Positions 17,729 through 25,576 of a stretch of 41,130 nucleotides of DNA are shown here, one piece after another. Source of the stretch: Prochlorococcus sp. AG-347-L19 (GTDB lineage: Bacteria > Cyanobacteriota > Cyanobacteriia > PCC-6307 > Cyanobiaceae); the NCBI GenBank assembly GCA_003278895.1, contig QCCO01000008.1, forward strand, positions 1-41,130. The letters run 5' to 3'. Positions within the stretch are counted from its first letter, which is position 1. Each line of letters begins with the position of its first letter. The position numbers and the translations under genes are program-made. Below the pieces are notes generated by a model. The model worked only from the letters and a program-made list of their open reading frames with translations. It had not been told where the DNA came from and did not search any database.

Positions 17729-18637
17729 TCAAAAAAGCCCTTTTTTTATCAAATTCAAATTATGCTCAAGCATTTTTATATATGAACTAGCAGGTCCACT
17801 ATCATCAGATAATGAATCAACAAAAAGGTTTCCTCCAAAATTAGCCCCAGTTTCGTTTGCAACAACCATTTGAGATTCGTTACTTACAGTACTTTCGCAA
17901 AATACAGTTGGAACATTTTTTTCTTTAACTAGTGAGATTGTTCTTGCCATTCTTTTAGGAGTAATTTGACTCTCAGCATTAACTGGCCACAAATATACTT
18001 CCTCTAATCCATAATCATTTGTTAGATATGAAAAAGCACCTTCACAACTTACTAGATACCTCCTGTCTTTATTTAAGTTATTAATAAAAAGTGAGAATTC
18101 TTTATCTATTTTAGATAGTTTATCTTTATAAATTTTTCCATTTTCTTCAAATAATGTCCTTTTGGATGGCCTCAATTCTGATAAAGAATCTACGAGAATA
18201 TCTACGTATAGGATCGCCCGTTTTGGAGAAATCCATGCATGAGGATTGGGTTTCCCTTTATAAAAATCTTCACTGATAAAAATAGGATCTAAATCTTCCG
18301 CGACAGTTATCCTTTTAACTTTTAAATTAGAAACAAATTTTTCAGCCCATAGTTCAAATCCAAATCCATTATCAATAAAAACAAAAGCATTAGAGGCATT
18401 TACCAAATCGCTGGGAGTTGGTTGATAGCCATGAACTTCAACTCCAGGTTTCGTTATTGATCTAACAATAAAATCATCTTTAGCGACATTACTTATTATG
18501 TCCGCCAAAACAGTGAAACTTGCCAGTATTACTTCTTTAGTTTCATTTTTATTTGATATTCTCTTACATGATCCTGAAGCAAGAGAAAGCAGAAGTATCA
18601 AACTTAAAAAAAGAAATTTTTTTTTCATGTTTAACAT
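17729..18637 (-). CDS. mntC: Metal-binding lipoprotein of the ABC importer, manganese-type ligands
   Basis: This is the periplasmic solute-binding protein of the cluster A-I (TroA-like) family, 302 residues. A hydrophobic signal ends at a possible lipid-modified Cys24, although GSC is not a perfect lipobox. Likely metal ligands are His69 (VHGYQPTPSD), His133 (NPHAWISP), Glu199 (SCEGAFSYL) and Asp278 (DSLSDDSG). The third ligand is glutamate, as in PsaA and Synechocystis MntC, where zinc-specific ZnuA has histidine. The His-rich loop of ZnuA is also absent. Both points favour manganese, needed for photosystem II. Two ATGs compete: 18637, three bases after AGGA, and 18628, which gives the cleaner signal MKKKFLFLS with spacing of about 12. 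It follows the DUF697 gene by 11 bases. Confidence 0.88.
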   Translation of the reverse strand: MLNMKKKFLFLSLILLLSLASGSCKRISNKNETKEVILASFTVLADIISNVAKDDFIVRSITKPGVEVHGYQPTPSDLVNASNAFVFIDNGFGFELWAEKFVSNLKVKRITVAEDLDPIFISEDFYKGKPNPHAWISPKRAILYVDILVDSLSELRPSKRTLFEENGKIYKDKLSKIDKEFSLFINNLNKDRRYLVSCEGAFSYLTNDYGLEEVYLWPVNAESQITPKRMARTISLVKEKNVPTVFCESTVSNESQMVVANETGANFGGNLFVDSLSDDSGPASSYIKMLEHNLNLIKKGLF

Positions 18638-18648
18638 TCATCCTTAGA

Positions 18649-19983
18649 TTATGAACTAAAAGATAGTTTCATAAGTGGTTTTCTAAGATCAGAAATAAAT
18701 CCTTTCCAATTTATTTTTTCTTTTTCAAAAGCTTCTTCAACAATTTTCTCAGAATTTTTCTTTATAAAATCCAAATCAGGTTCTTCTACTCCTTTTGTTA
18801 TTGCCATAAAATCAGCCAAAGAACTCGATACTACTCTTGTTAAATAAGCAGCACTTACAGCCTGAAATGTTCCAGACACAAGCCAATTGGGGCCATGTAA
18901 TTTTGTTATGCCAATTAGAGTCTGTCCACTCCATTCAATAACTCCCTGAGCAATTGCAGTCTTTAAAATCTCTTTGGATACTTTATCTAAAATTTCAGGA
19001 GACCAATTACATCCCCATATAGACTTAATTTCTTTAATCATTAAAGAATTTAGTACTGTCATTGCCATAACATCAATTGATGGGATAGGAGATAAGAAAA
19101 CAGTTGTTGCTACAAGAATTTGATTTTTTCTTTGTATACCTTTTAACTGAATTCTTCTTATCCCTTCAATTTCAGATTGCCAGGCAAGATGAAGTTCTTT
19201 CAAGAGCCTTTTTTTTGTATTTTCAATATTTTTAGATGAACTTATGAAAAACTTCCTTAAGGAAAAAGGTATGTTAATTATTTCATTCTTATTTAAATCA
19301 AAAGTAATAATTTTGTTTATAAAGTCATTTGAAATTTGAGACTTTAGGTCTTCTATCTGATTTTTGGCTTCTATTTTGTTGGTAGTTAAAGCCACCAACC
19401 ACATTGGCATATTTTTAGGAAACTTTTCCAGCCACAAAAAATCATTTGCCGACAAAGGTAAGTTTATAAAATACAAGATTGCATCACTCTTCAAAGCTTC
19501 CTCTGGAATAACTTGAGAAGAATTGTATTTAGGCAGTTTTTCGTATAAATCAAAGTCGAACTTATCTGTTTTAAAATTACTTTTCATAACAGATTGAAAA
19601 CTTTGATAATCTTTATGTCCAATACAACTTATTGTTTCTTTTTCACATCTATTAAGAATCGATTCAAGTATTCTTTGTCTTTTTGAATTCTTTTTTTCTA
19701 ATTCATTTGTTGCTTCAAGTTCTTCAAAAAAATTTAAATCTTCATTACATAGATTTATCCAACCATCTAAATTACTTGGCTCATTAAATTTAGGCTTATC
19801 ATTCTTCAAGTAAAAATATCCCCCCAAACACAACGCAAAAAATCCTATTGAGCCTCCCGCAAAATGTATTAAGTCACTTACAAACCATTCCCCAAAGCCT
19901 AACAATAATAAAATAATAAGAAGATTTTTTTTTGGAAACTTTATGAAATCCTTAAAAAGGTTGTCTTTACTAATATCAAACAC
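18649..19983 (-). CDS. DUF697 membrane protein with degenerate GTPase-like region
   Basis: The 444-residue protein has two N-terminal membrane segments (about 20-30 and 43-59), a soluble middle, and a C-terminal DUF697 domain from about 255 to 410 containing hydrophobic helices such as ILVATTVFLSPIPSIDVMA. The middle resembles a Ras-like G domain that has lost its nucleotide site. At the P-loop position the sequence is GHKDYQSF (122-129), lacking GK[ST]. A later strand, DAILYFINLPLS (167-178), and TNKIE (201-205) sit where the family has a Walker B-like strand and NKxD. It leads a minus-strand set with the metal transporter, starting 11 bases upstream of mntC. Function is unknown. Confidence 0.8.
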   Translation of the reverse strand: MFDISKDNLFKDFIKFPKKNLLIILLLLGFGEWFVSDLIHFAGGSIGFFALCLGGYFYLKNDKPKFNEPSNLDGWINLCNEDLNFFEELEATNELEKKNSKRQRILESILNRCEKETISCIGHKDYQSFQSVMKSNFKTDKFDFDLYEKLPKYNSSQVIPEEALKSDAILYFINLPLSANDFLWLEKFPKNMPMWLVALTTNKIEAKNQIEDLKSQISNDFINKIITFDLNKNEIINIPFSLRKFFISSSKNIENTKKRLLKELHLAWQSEIEGIRRIQLKGIQRKNQILVATTVFLSPIPSIDVMAMTVLNSLMIKEIKSIWGCNWSPEILDKVSKEILKTAIAQGVIEWSGQTLIGITKLHGPNWLVSGTFQAVSAAYLTRVVSSSLADFMAITKGVEEPDLDFIKKNSEKIVEEAFEKEKINWKGFISDLRKPLMKLSFSS

Positions 19984-20044
19984 AATACTTTATTTTTCTA
20001 ATTTTATTTTAATGCAAGTTGTGAATGAGAAAAGCAAAATTTCA

Positions 20045-20101
20045 TAAGTCTTTAATCAAAAGATAAAATTTTAAGTCTTTTAAAAAGACTTATTGCATAA
20101 G
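20045..20101. promoter_or_regulatory. Repeated TAAGTCTTT elements and hairpins in divergent intergenic region
   Basis: The 165-base gap between the divergent DUF697 and Arg/Gly-rich genes holds TAAGTCTTT at 20045-20053 and again at 20072-20080, with its exact inverse AAAGACTTA at 20084-20092. The last two form a perfect 9-base-pair hairpin with a 3-base loop. A second short palindrome, CTTAT-TGC-ATAAG, covers 20089-20101. The arrangement suits either a protein-binding operator for one or both flanking genes, or a structured 5' leader of the plus-strand gene. I see no recognised regulator site such as NtcA or Fur. Confidence 0.45.
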
Positions 20102-20148
20102 AAGATGCTAAGTTAATAGACTATTTAAATAACTAAAGAAACATCAAG

Positions 20149-20571
20149 ATGTCTAATTCAAATTTCAGCAATAATCCTAGACAAGAAAATTACAGAGGTC
20201 GTTCTAACAATGAAAGATCTAATTTCAGAGATAGATCGGGCGGAAGAAGAGATGGAGGAGGATTCCGTATAAGATTGAGTGACAATGAAATGAAAGCTGT
20301 AAAATCAATACAAGAGACCTTTCAATTAAGATCTACCGTTGCAGTTCTGGGTTTCTCTGTTAGAACACTTAGCGAAATGATCAAAGACGAAAAATTGATT
20401 GAATCAATCAAAGAATATGCAAAAAATAATAAAAACTCTTCTCCGAGTAGACAATTACAAAATCCTTATGAAAAGAATATAAAAACAGCACCTGACCCTT
20501 TTGCAAGACCTGTAAAAAGTACATCAACTGAAGAGATCCAATCTAGCGAAGTAGAAGAGGATGGCAAATAA
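20149..20571 (+). CDS. Arg/Gly-rich small protein with possible ribbon-helix-helix domain
   Basis: I do not recognise a named family. The 140-residue protein has a low-complexity basic N-terminus (1-38) rich in Arg, Asn, Ser and Gly, with RGR, RDR and GGRRDGGG motifs like those of RNA-binding RGG tails. A compact region follows: a short strand FRIRLS (39-44), a helix from about 45 to 57, and LRSTVAVLGFSVRTLSEMI (about 61-79). Strand-helix-helix order resembles CopG-type ribbon-helix-helix DNA-binding domains, but this is a visual impression. The C-terminus is polar and probably disordered. Its last 11 bases overlap the start of trpS, so the two are translated from one message. A nucleic-acid-binding role is inference. 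Confidence 0.75.
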   Translation: MSNSNFSNNPRQENYRGRSNNERSNFRDRSGGRRDGGGFRIRLSDNEMKAVKSIQETFQLRSTVAVLGFSVRTLSEMIKDEKLIESIKEYAKNNKNSSPSRQLQNPYEKNIKTAPDPFARPVKSTSTEEIQSSEVEEDGK

Positions 20572-21577
20572 AAAAAGAATTCTTTCGGGAGTTCAACCAA
20601 CAGGTGATTTACATATTGGGAATTGGCTTGGGGCCATAAATAATTGGGTTACGCTGCAAGAGCAATATGAAACATTCCTATGTGTAGTTGATTTGCACGC
20701 AATAACAGCTTCATATAATCCCAAAGAATTATCTAAAAACACTATCTCTACTGCGGCTTTGTACGTCGCTTGTGGGATAGATCCCAATATTTGCTCAATT
20801 TTTGTTCAAAGTCAGATTTCAGCACATTCAGAACTTTGTTGGATATTAAATTGCATGACCCCAATAAATTGGATGGAAAGAATGATTCAATTCAAAGAAA
20901 AATCCATACAACAGGGGAATAATGTATCTATTGGATTATTTGACTATCCAATACTTATGGCTGCAGACATCCTTCTTTATGACGCTGACTTCGTACCAGT
21001 AGGTGAGGATCAAAAACAACATCTTGAACTTGCAAGAGATATTGCACAACAGAGAATTAATGCCAGATTTAGTAAGGATAAAAATATTTTAAAAATCCCT
21101 CAACCAATCATTATGAAGAATGGTTCAAAAATAATGAGTTTAATTGATGGTTCAAAAAAGATGAGCAAAAGTGATCCTAATGAGGGAAGTCGCATTAACT
21201 TATTAGATCCTCCTGAAATAATCACAAAAAAAATAAAAAGAGCAAAAAGTGACAGTTCTATTGGAATTGAATTTAACAACCCTGAGAGGCCAGAATCTAA
21301 AAATCTTTTGATGATTTATTCAATATTATCTGGCAAAGAAATTTCTCAATGTGAAAATGAATTCTCAGAAACTGGATGGGGGACATTTAAAAAATTAATT
21401 ACTGAACAACTTATTGAATCACTAGAACCTATTCAGAAAAAATATAAATTATTAATTAATGATCCTTATCAACTAAATAAAATTCTTGATGAAGGGAAAG
21501 AAAAAGCTGAAGATTTAGCAAATCAGACTTTAAAAAGAGTTAAATCAAAATTAGGATTCTTTGAAATGGAGAAATAA
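20561..21577 (+). CDS. trpS: Tryptophanyl-tRNA synthetase
   Basis: This is a class I aminoacyl-tRNA synthetase charging tRNA-Trp, 338 residues, normal for the bacterial TrpRS. The HIGH motif appears as HIGN (18-21) after GVQPTGDL, and the KMSKS loop is exact at 200-204 followed by DPN. The dimer and tryptophan-binding region includes DYPILMAADILLYDADFVPVG with EDQ following. The start ATG lies inside the end of the preceding small gene (11-base overlap in another frame). The stop is three bases from the thrS ATG, so trpS and thrS probably share a transcript. Confidence 0.97.
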   Translation: MANKKRILSGVQPTGDLHIGNWLGAINNWVTLQEQYETFLCVVDLHAITASYNPKELSKNTISTAALYVACGIDPNICSIFVQSQISAHSELCWILNCMTPINWMERMIQFKEKSIQQGNNVSIGLFDYPILMAADILLYDADFVPVGEDQKQHLELARDIAQQRINARFSKDKNILKIPQPIIMKNGSKIMSLIDGSKKMSKSDPNEGSRINLLDPPEIITKKIKRAKSDSSIGIEFNNPERPESKNLLMIYSILSGKEISQCENEFSETGWGTFKKLITEQLIESLEPIQKKYKLLINDPYQLNKILDEGKEKAEDLANQTLKRVKSKLGFFEMEK

Positions 21578-21580
21578 ATT

Positions 21581-23497
21581 ATGCCAATAATTACCTTGCC
21601 CGATGGTTCAAAAAAGGTTTTCGAAAAATCTGTAACTATTCTAGAAATTGCCCAGAGTATAGGCTCTGGATTAGCTAAAGCAACAATTGCTGGAAAAGTA
21701 AATGATGTTCTTCTTGATGCAACTATTCCTATAAATAAAGATTCCAAAGTAGTAATCATCACATCAAAAGATAAAGAGGGAATTGACATAATAAGACACT
21801 CCTTTGCTCACCTTATTGGTCATGCAGTTAAACAAATTTACTCTGATATTAAAATGGCGATTGGGCCTGTAATTGAAGATGGTTTTTATTATGATATTTT
21901 TTCTGAATACAGATTTACTCCTGAAGATTTAATAAAAATCGAAAATAGAATTAATAAATTAATAAAAACAAACTATGACGTTGAGATTTTACAAGTTTCT
22001 AAAGAAGAAGCAATTAAAACTTTTAAAGAGAGAGATGAAACTTTCAAATTACGAATAATTGAAGAAATTCCTGAAGAAGGTCTGATCAATTTATATAAGC
22101 ACGAAGAATATATCGACATGTGTAGAGGGCCTCACGTTCCTAACACTAGACATCTTAGACACTTTAAGTTACTTAAATTATCAGGATCATACTGGAGAGG
22201 TAATAGTGAGAATGAATCATTACAGAGAATATATGGAACTGCATGGGCTAAAGAAAAAGAACTCAAAGATTATTTAACAAGAATTGAAGAGGCGGAAAAA
22301 AGAGATCATAGAAAACTTGGGAAAAAACATTCACTATTTCATATCCAAGAAGAATCCCCAGGAATGATTTTTTGGCATCCAAATGGATGGACAATTTACC
22401 AAGTACTGGAAAAATTCATAAGAGAAATACTTAAAAAAAATGATTATTTAGAAATTAAAACCCCACAAGCTGTAGATAAATCTCTCTGGGAAAAATCAGG
22501 TCATTGGGAAAAATTTAGAGACGATATGTTCACTACTGCGTCAGAAAATCGAACTTATGCAATAAAACCAATGAATTGTCCATGCCATATTCAAGTATTT
22601 AATCAAGGTTTAAAAAGTTATAAGGATTTACCTATTCGTCTTGCTGAATTTGGTTCTTGTCACAGAAATGAGCCCTCTGGGGCACTGCACGGTTTAATGA
22701 GAGTAAGAAATTTTACTCAAGATGATGCGCACATATTTTGCACAGAAGAGCAAATTCAAGAAGAGGTTTCTATTTTTATAGACCTTGTTTTCGAGGTTTA
22801 TAAAACTTTTGGTTTTGATGAAATCATTATCAAATTATCAACTCGTCCTGAAAAAAGAGTAGGTAGTGAAGAGATTTGGGATAAATCAGAAGAGGCTCTT
22901 ACCAAAGCTCTAGATAATAAGAATCTAAAATGGGAACTCCAACCAGGTGAGGGTGCTTTTTACGGTCCAAAAATAGAATTCTCGTTACAAGATTGTCTTA
23001 ATAGAGTTTGGCAATGCGGAACTATTCAGGTTGATTTCTCAATGCCCATTAGATTGGATGCAACTTATGTAGATATTGATAATGAAAAAAGAAATCCAGT
23101 TATGCTGCATAGAGCAATTTTAGGATCCTTTGAAAGATTTATAGGAATTTTAATTGAACAATATGAGGCAAGATTCCCAATTTGGCTTGCGCCTTATCAA
23201 ATAATTATATTGAGCATCACTGATAGAAATATTGAAAATTGTTTAAAGTTTAATGAATTAATAAATAATAATGGTTACCGAGCAAAAGTTGATGTTAGGA
23301 ATGAAAAAATAGGATATAAAATAAGAGAGGCAACTCTCGGGAGAGTTCCTCTAATTGCAGTTATTGGAGATAAAGAAGAAGAAATTGATTCAGTCGCGTT
23401 AAGAGCTTTGGACGGAACAAATTTAGGAACTTTCGATCTACCTAATCTATTCAAATTAATGGATGAATTAATAGAAAAAAAAGGTAGAACAGAATAA
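21581..23497 (+). CDS. thrS: Threonyl-tRNA synthetase
   Basis: ThrRS is a class II synthetase charging tRNA-Thr. The 638-residue protein has the full bacterial domain order: a TGS domain (about 1-60), an editing domain with HSFAH (His73, His77) and a later MCRGPH, the catalytic core with MNCPCHI carrying a zinc-binding cysteine, [24 protein letters not shown] as motif 2, and [11 protein letters not shown] as motif 3. The anticodon-binding domain fills the last 100 residues. It starts at ATG 21581, three bases after trpS. glk follows after 10 bases. Confidence 0.97.
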   Translation: MPIITLPDGSKKVFEKSVTILEIAQSIGSGLAKATIAGKVNDVLLDATIPINKDSKVVIITSKDKEGIDIIRHSFAHLIGHAVKQIYSDIKMAIGPVIEDGFYYDIFSEYRFTPEDLIKIENRINKLIKTNYDVEILQVSKEEAIKTFKERDETFKLRIIEEIPEEGLINLYKHEEYIDMCRGPHVPNTRHLRHFKLLKLSGSYWRGNSENESLQRIYGTAWAKEKELKDYLTRIEEAEKRDHRKLGKKHSLFHIQEESPGMIFWHPNGWTIYQVLEKFIREILKKNDYLEIKTPQAVDKSLWEKSGHWEKFRDDMFTTASENRTYAIKPMNCPCHIQVFNQGLKSYKDLPIRLAEFGSCHRNEPSGALHGLMRVRNFTQDDAHIFCTEEQIQEEVSIFIDLVFEVYKTFGFDEIIIKLSTRPEKRVGSEEIWDKSEEALTKALDNKNLKWELQPGEGAFYGPKIEFSLQDCLNRVWQCGTIQVDFSMPIRLDATYVDIDNEKRNPVMLHRAILGSFERFIGILIEQYEARFPIWLAPYQIIILSITDRNIENCLKFNELINNNGYRAKVDVRNEKIGYKIREATLGRVPLIAVIGDKEEEIDSVALRALDGTNLGTFDLPNLFKLMDELIEKKGRTE

Positions 23498-23507
23498 TTT
23501 CGAATAG

Positions 23508-24545
23508 ATGAATTTTCTGGCTTGTGATTTAGGAGGTACCAAGGTTTTATTGGGAATATTCGAAAGAGTATTAAATGATGATTCGCCTAAATTGTTATTC
23601 AAAAAGAAATATATATCTTCTGATTGGGATTCTTTTGAACTGATCCTGGAAAATTTTCTCAAAAATGAATGCAAAAATATTACTCATCCTTCTTCTGCAT
23701 GTTTCGCTGTAGCTGGTCCTTTATCTAACAACAACGCAAAAATCATTAACTTATCATGGAATATTTCAGGAAATAAATTAAAAAATAAATTTAAATTTGA
23801 ACAATGTGAGCTAATAAATGATTTTGCAGTGCAAATTTATGGAATTCCTTTCTTAAAGAAAAATCAATATTCAATTATCCAGAATGGATCTTATTCTGAA
23901 GGTGCTAATAATGATTTACATGCCATTGTTGGAGCTGGGACTGGGTTGGGCATTGCAAGAGGAATAATATCAGGAAGTGAAATAAAAGTTTTAGCTAGCG
24001 AAGGGGGTCATGTTGAATACTCGCCAAAGTCAAAATTAGAATGGGAATTAAAAATTTGGCTTAAAAATTACCTAAAAGTTGAGAGGATATCTTGTGAAAA
24101 AATTATTAGTGGCACTGGTTTATCAAGAATTGCCGAATGGAGACTGAGCAAACCTGACGCCCAAAACCATCCTCTACAAAAATATTTAAAGGAAATAAAA
24201 ATTTCTGATACTGCGAGAAAAGAACTACCTGAAAAAATTTGTACCCTTTCTAGTGAGGGAGATCAGCTAATGATTGAAGTAGAGAGAATATGGTTAGATG
24301 CTTATGCCTCTTTATTAGGAGATGTCGCTCTTCAAGAATTATGCTTGGGAGGGCTATGGATTTCTGGAGGGACCGCACCGAAACATTTCAAAAACTTTAA
24401 ATCTGATTTATTTATGAAACAATTTTTTGATAAAGGAAGATTAAAAGATATTCTTAAAGCAATACCTCTGAGGGTGATTTTGGATGAAGAATTTGGGCTA
24501 TTTAGTGCAGCCTGCAGAGCAAAAATGCTTTTAAAAACTACTTAA
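23508..24545 (+). CDS. glk: Glucokinase
   Basis: Glucokinase phosphorylates glucose to glucose-6-phosphate with ATP. The 345-residue protein belongs to the Glk (PF02685) family rather than the ROK family. It shows the phosphate-binding LACDLGGTKVLLGIF at 4-18, AVAGPL near 66, LINDFAVQIYG with its glucose-contact Asp near 105, and VGAGTGLGIARGI near 145. CLGGLWISGGTAPK near 285 closes the active site. It lies between thrS and thrB, with only 4-10 bases on each side. Together with glgA and glgB in this window it could feed glucose from glycogen breakdown back into metabolism; that link is inference. Confidence 0.92.
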   Translation: MNFLACDLGGTKVLLGIFERVLNDDSPKLLFKKKYISSDWDSFELILENFLKNECKNITHPSSACFAVAGPLSNNNAKIINLSWNISGNKLKNKFKFEQCELINDFAVQIYGIPFLKKNQYSIIQNGSYSEGANNDLHAIVGAGTGLGIARGIISGSEIKVLASEGGHVEYSPKSKLEWELKIWLKNYLKVERISCEKIISGTGLSRIAEWRLSKPDAQNHPLQKYLKEIKISDTARKELPEKICTLSSEGDQLMIEVERIWLDAYASLLGDVALQELCLGGLWISGGTAPKHFKNFKSDLFMKQFFDKGRLKDILKAIPLRVILDEEFGLFSAACRAKMLLKTT

Positions 24546-24549
24546 AAAA

Positions 24550-25497
24550 ATGTCTATTCCTGAAATAGGTAAAAAAATAAGAGTAACAGTACCTTCTACA
24601 ACTGCAAATTTAGGACCAGGATTCGATTGTCTTGGAGCAGCATTAGATCTATATAATGAATTTATTTTTACAAGAATTGAAGGTGGTGGAGATAGATTTG
24701 ATTTAATAATGGAAAGTACAGATGGTAATCATTTAAGAGGAGGGCCAGATAACCTAGTTTTTAGAGCGGCTCAGAAAGTATGGGAGAGTGCAAATATGGA
24801 CCCTTTTGCACTTGAAGCAAGAGTTAAGTTGGCAGTGCCACCTGCACGCGGTCTTGGAAGTAGTGCTACAGCAATAGTTGCTGGATTAATCGGAGCAAAT
24901 GCAATAATAAACTCTCCTTTGCCCAAAGAAAAACTCCTTGAACTTGCTATTGATATAGAAGGTCATCCTGATAACGTAGTACCCTCTCTTCTGGGTGGGC
25001 TTTGTTTGACAGCCAGGTCATCTTCTCAAAGATGGAGAATAATTAGATGTGATTGGCACGATTCAATTAAAGCTGTTGTAGCAATACCTGCAATTCGTCT
25101 AAGCACAAGTGAAGCGAGAAAAGTTATGCCCAAGAATGTACCAATATCTGATGCAGTGACAAATATGGGGGCACTTACTTTATTACTAAACGGATTAAAA
25201 GCAGGAAATGCGGAACTTATAAAAGAGGGAATGTTTGATAAGCTACATGAACCCTACAGATGGAAACTTATTAAGGGTGGAATAGAAGTTAAAGATGCCG
25301 CACTAAATGCAGGTGCTCTAGGATGCGCAATTAGTGGGGCTGGGCCAAGTATCCTAGCTTTGTGTAAAAAAGAAAATGGTAAAAACGTCAGTCAAGCTAT
25401 GGTGAAAGCTTGGGAGAAGTCAGGTGTGGCTAGCAGAGCACCTTTCTTAAACCTTCAAACAACGGGCAGCCAATTTTGCACTATATCTGGTAAGTAG
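24550..25497 (+). CDS. thrB: Homoserine kinase
   Basis: ThrB phosphorylates homoserine, the step before threonine synthase. The 315-residue protein is a GHMP kinase: N-terminal VPSTTANLGPGFDCLG (14-29), the ATP-binding PPARGLGSSATAI with Gly101, Gly103, Ser104 and Ser105, EGHPDNVVPSLLGG for the substrate pocket, and GCAISGAGPSILAL near the C-terminus. It starts at ATG 24550, four bases after glk. thrS, the enzyme that consumes threonine, is two genes upstream, although I see no attenuator or other sign of joint control. Confidence 0.96.
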   Translation: MSIPEIGKKIRVTVPSTTANLGPGFDCLGAALDLYNEFIFTRIEGGGDRFDLIMESTDGNHLRGGPDNLVFRAAQKVWESANMDPFALEARVKLAVPPARGLGSSATAIVAGLIGANAIINSPLPKEKLLELAIDIEGHPDNVVPSLLGGLCLTARSSSQRWRIIRCDWHDSIKAVVAIPAIRLSTSEARKVMPKNVPISDAVTNMGALTLLLNGLKAGNAELIKEGMFDKLHEPYRWKLIKGGIEVKDAALNAGALGCAISGAGPSILALCKKENGKNVSQAMVKAWEKSGVASRAPFLNLQTTGSQFCTISGK

Positions 25498-25506
25498 TTT
25501 TACTTA
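25491..25506 (+). repeat. Short hairpin at the thrB stop
   Basis: TAAGTA (25491-25496) and TACTTA (25501-25506) are perfect inverted repeats with a 4-base loop. The thrB TAG stop (25495-25497) is inside the structure. A short T run follows (GGCATTTTTAA). It might be a weak transcription end between thrB and ndhD, but the stem is only six base pairs and mostly A-T. Confidence 0.25.
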
Positions 25507-25531
25507 GGCATTTTTAATGTTATAGTCTCAA

Positions 25532-25551
25532 GCTAGTACAACTTCAACTAG
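25532..25551. promoter_or_regulatory. Palindromic element and possible promoter upstream of ndhD
   Basis: The 79-base gap before ndhD contains CTAGT and ACTAG as inverted arms separated by nine bases. A TAGAAT hexamer overlapping the right arm (25549-25554) could act as a -10 box about 25 bases before the ndhD ATG. This is the longest gap in the run from trpS to the M3 peptidase, so a separate ndhD promoter here is reasonable. The element matches no regulator consensus that I know well. Confidence 0.25.
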
Positions 25552-25576
25552 AATAAAAAAATTATTCATTATATAA

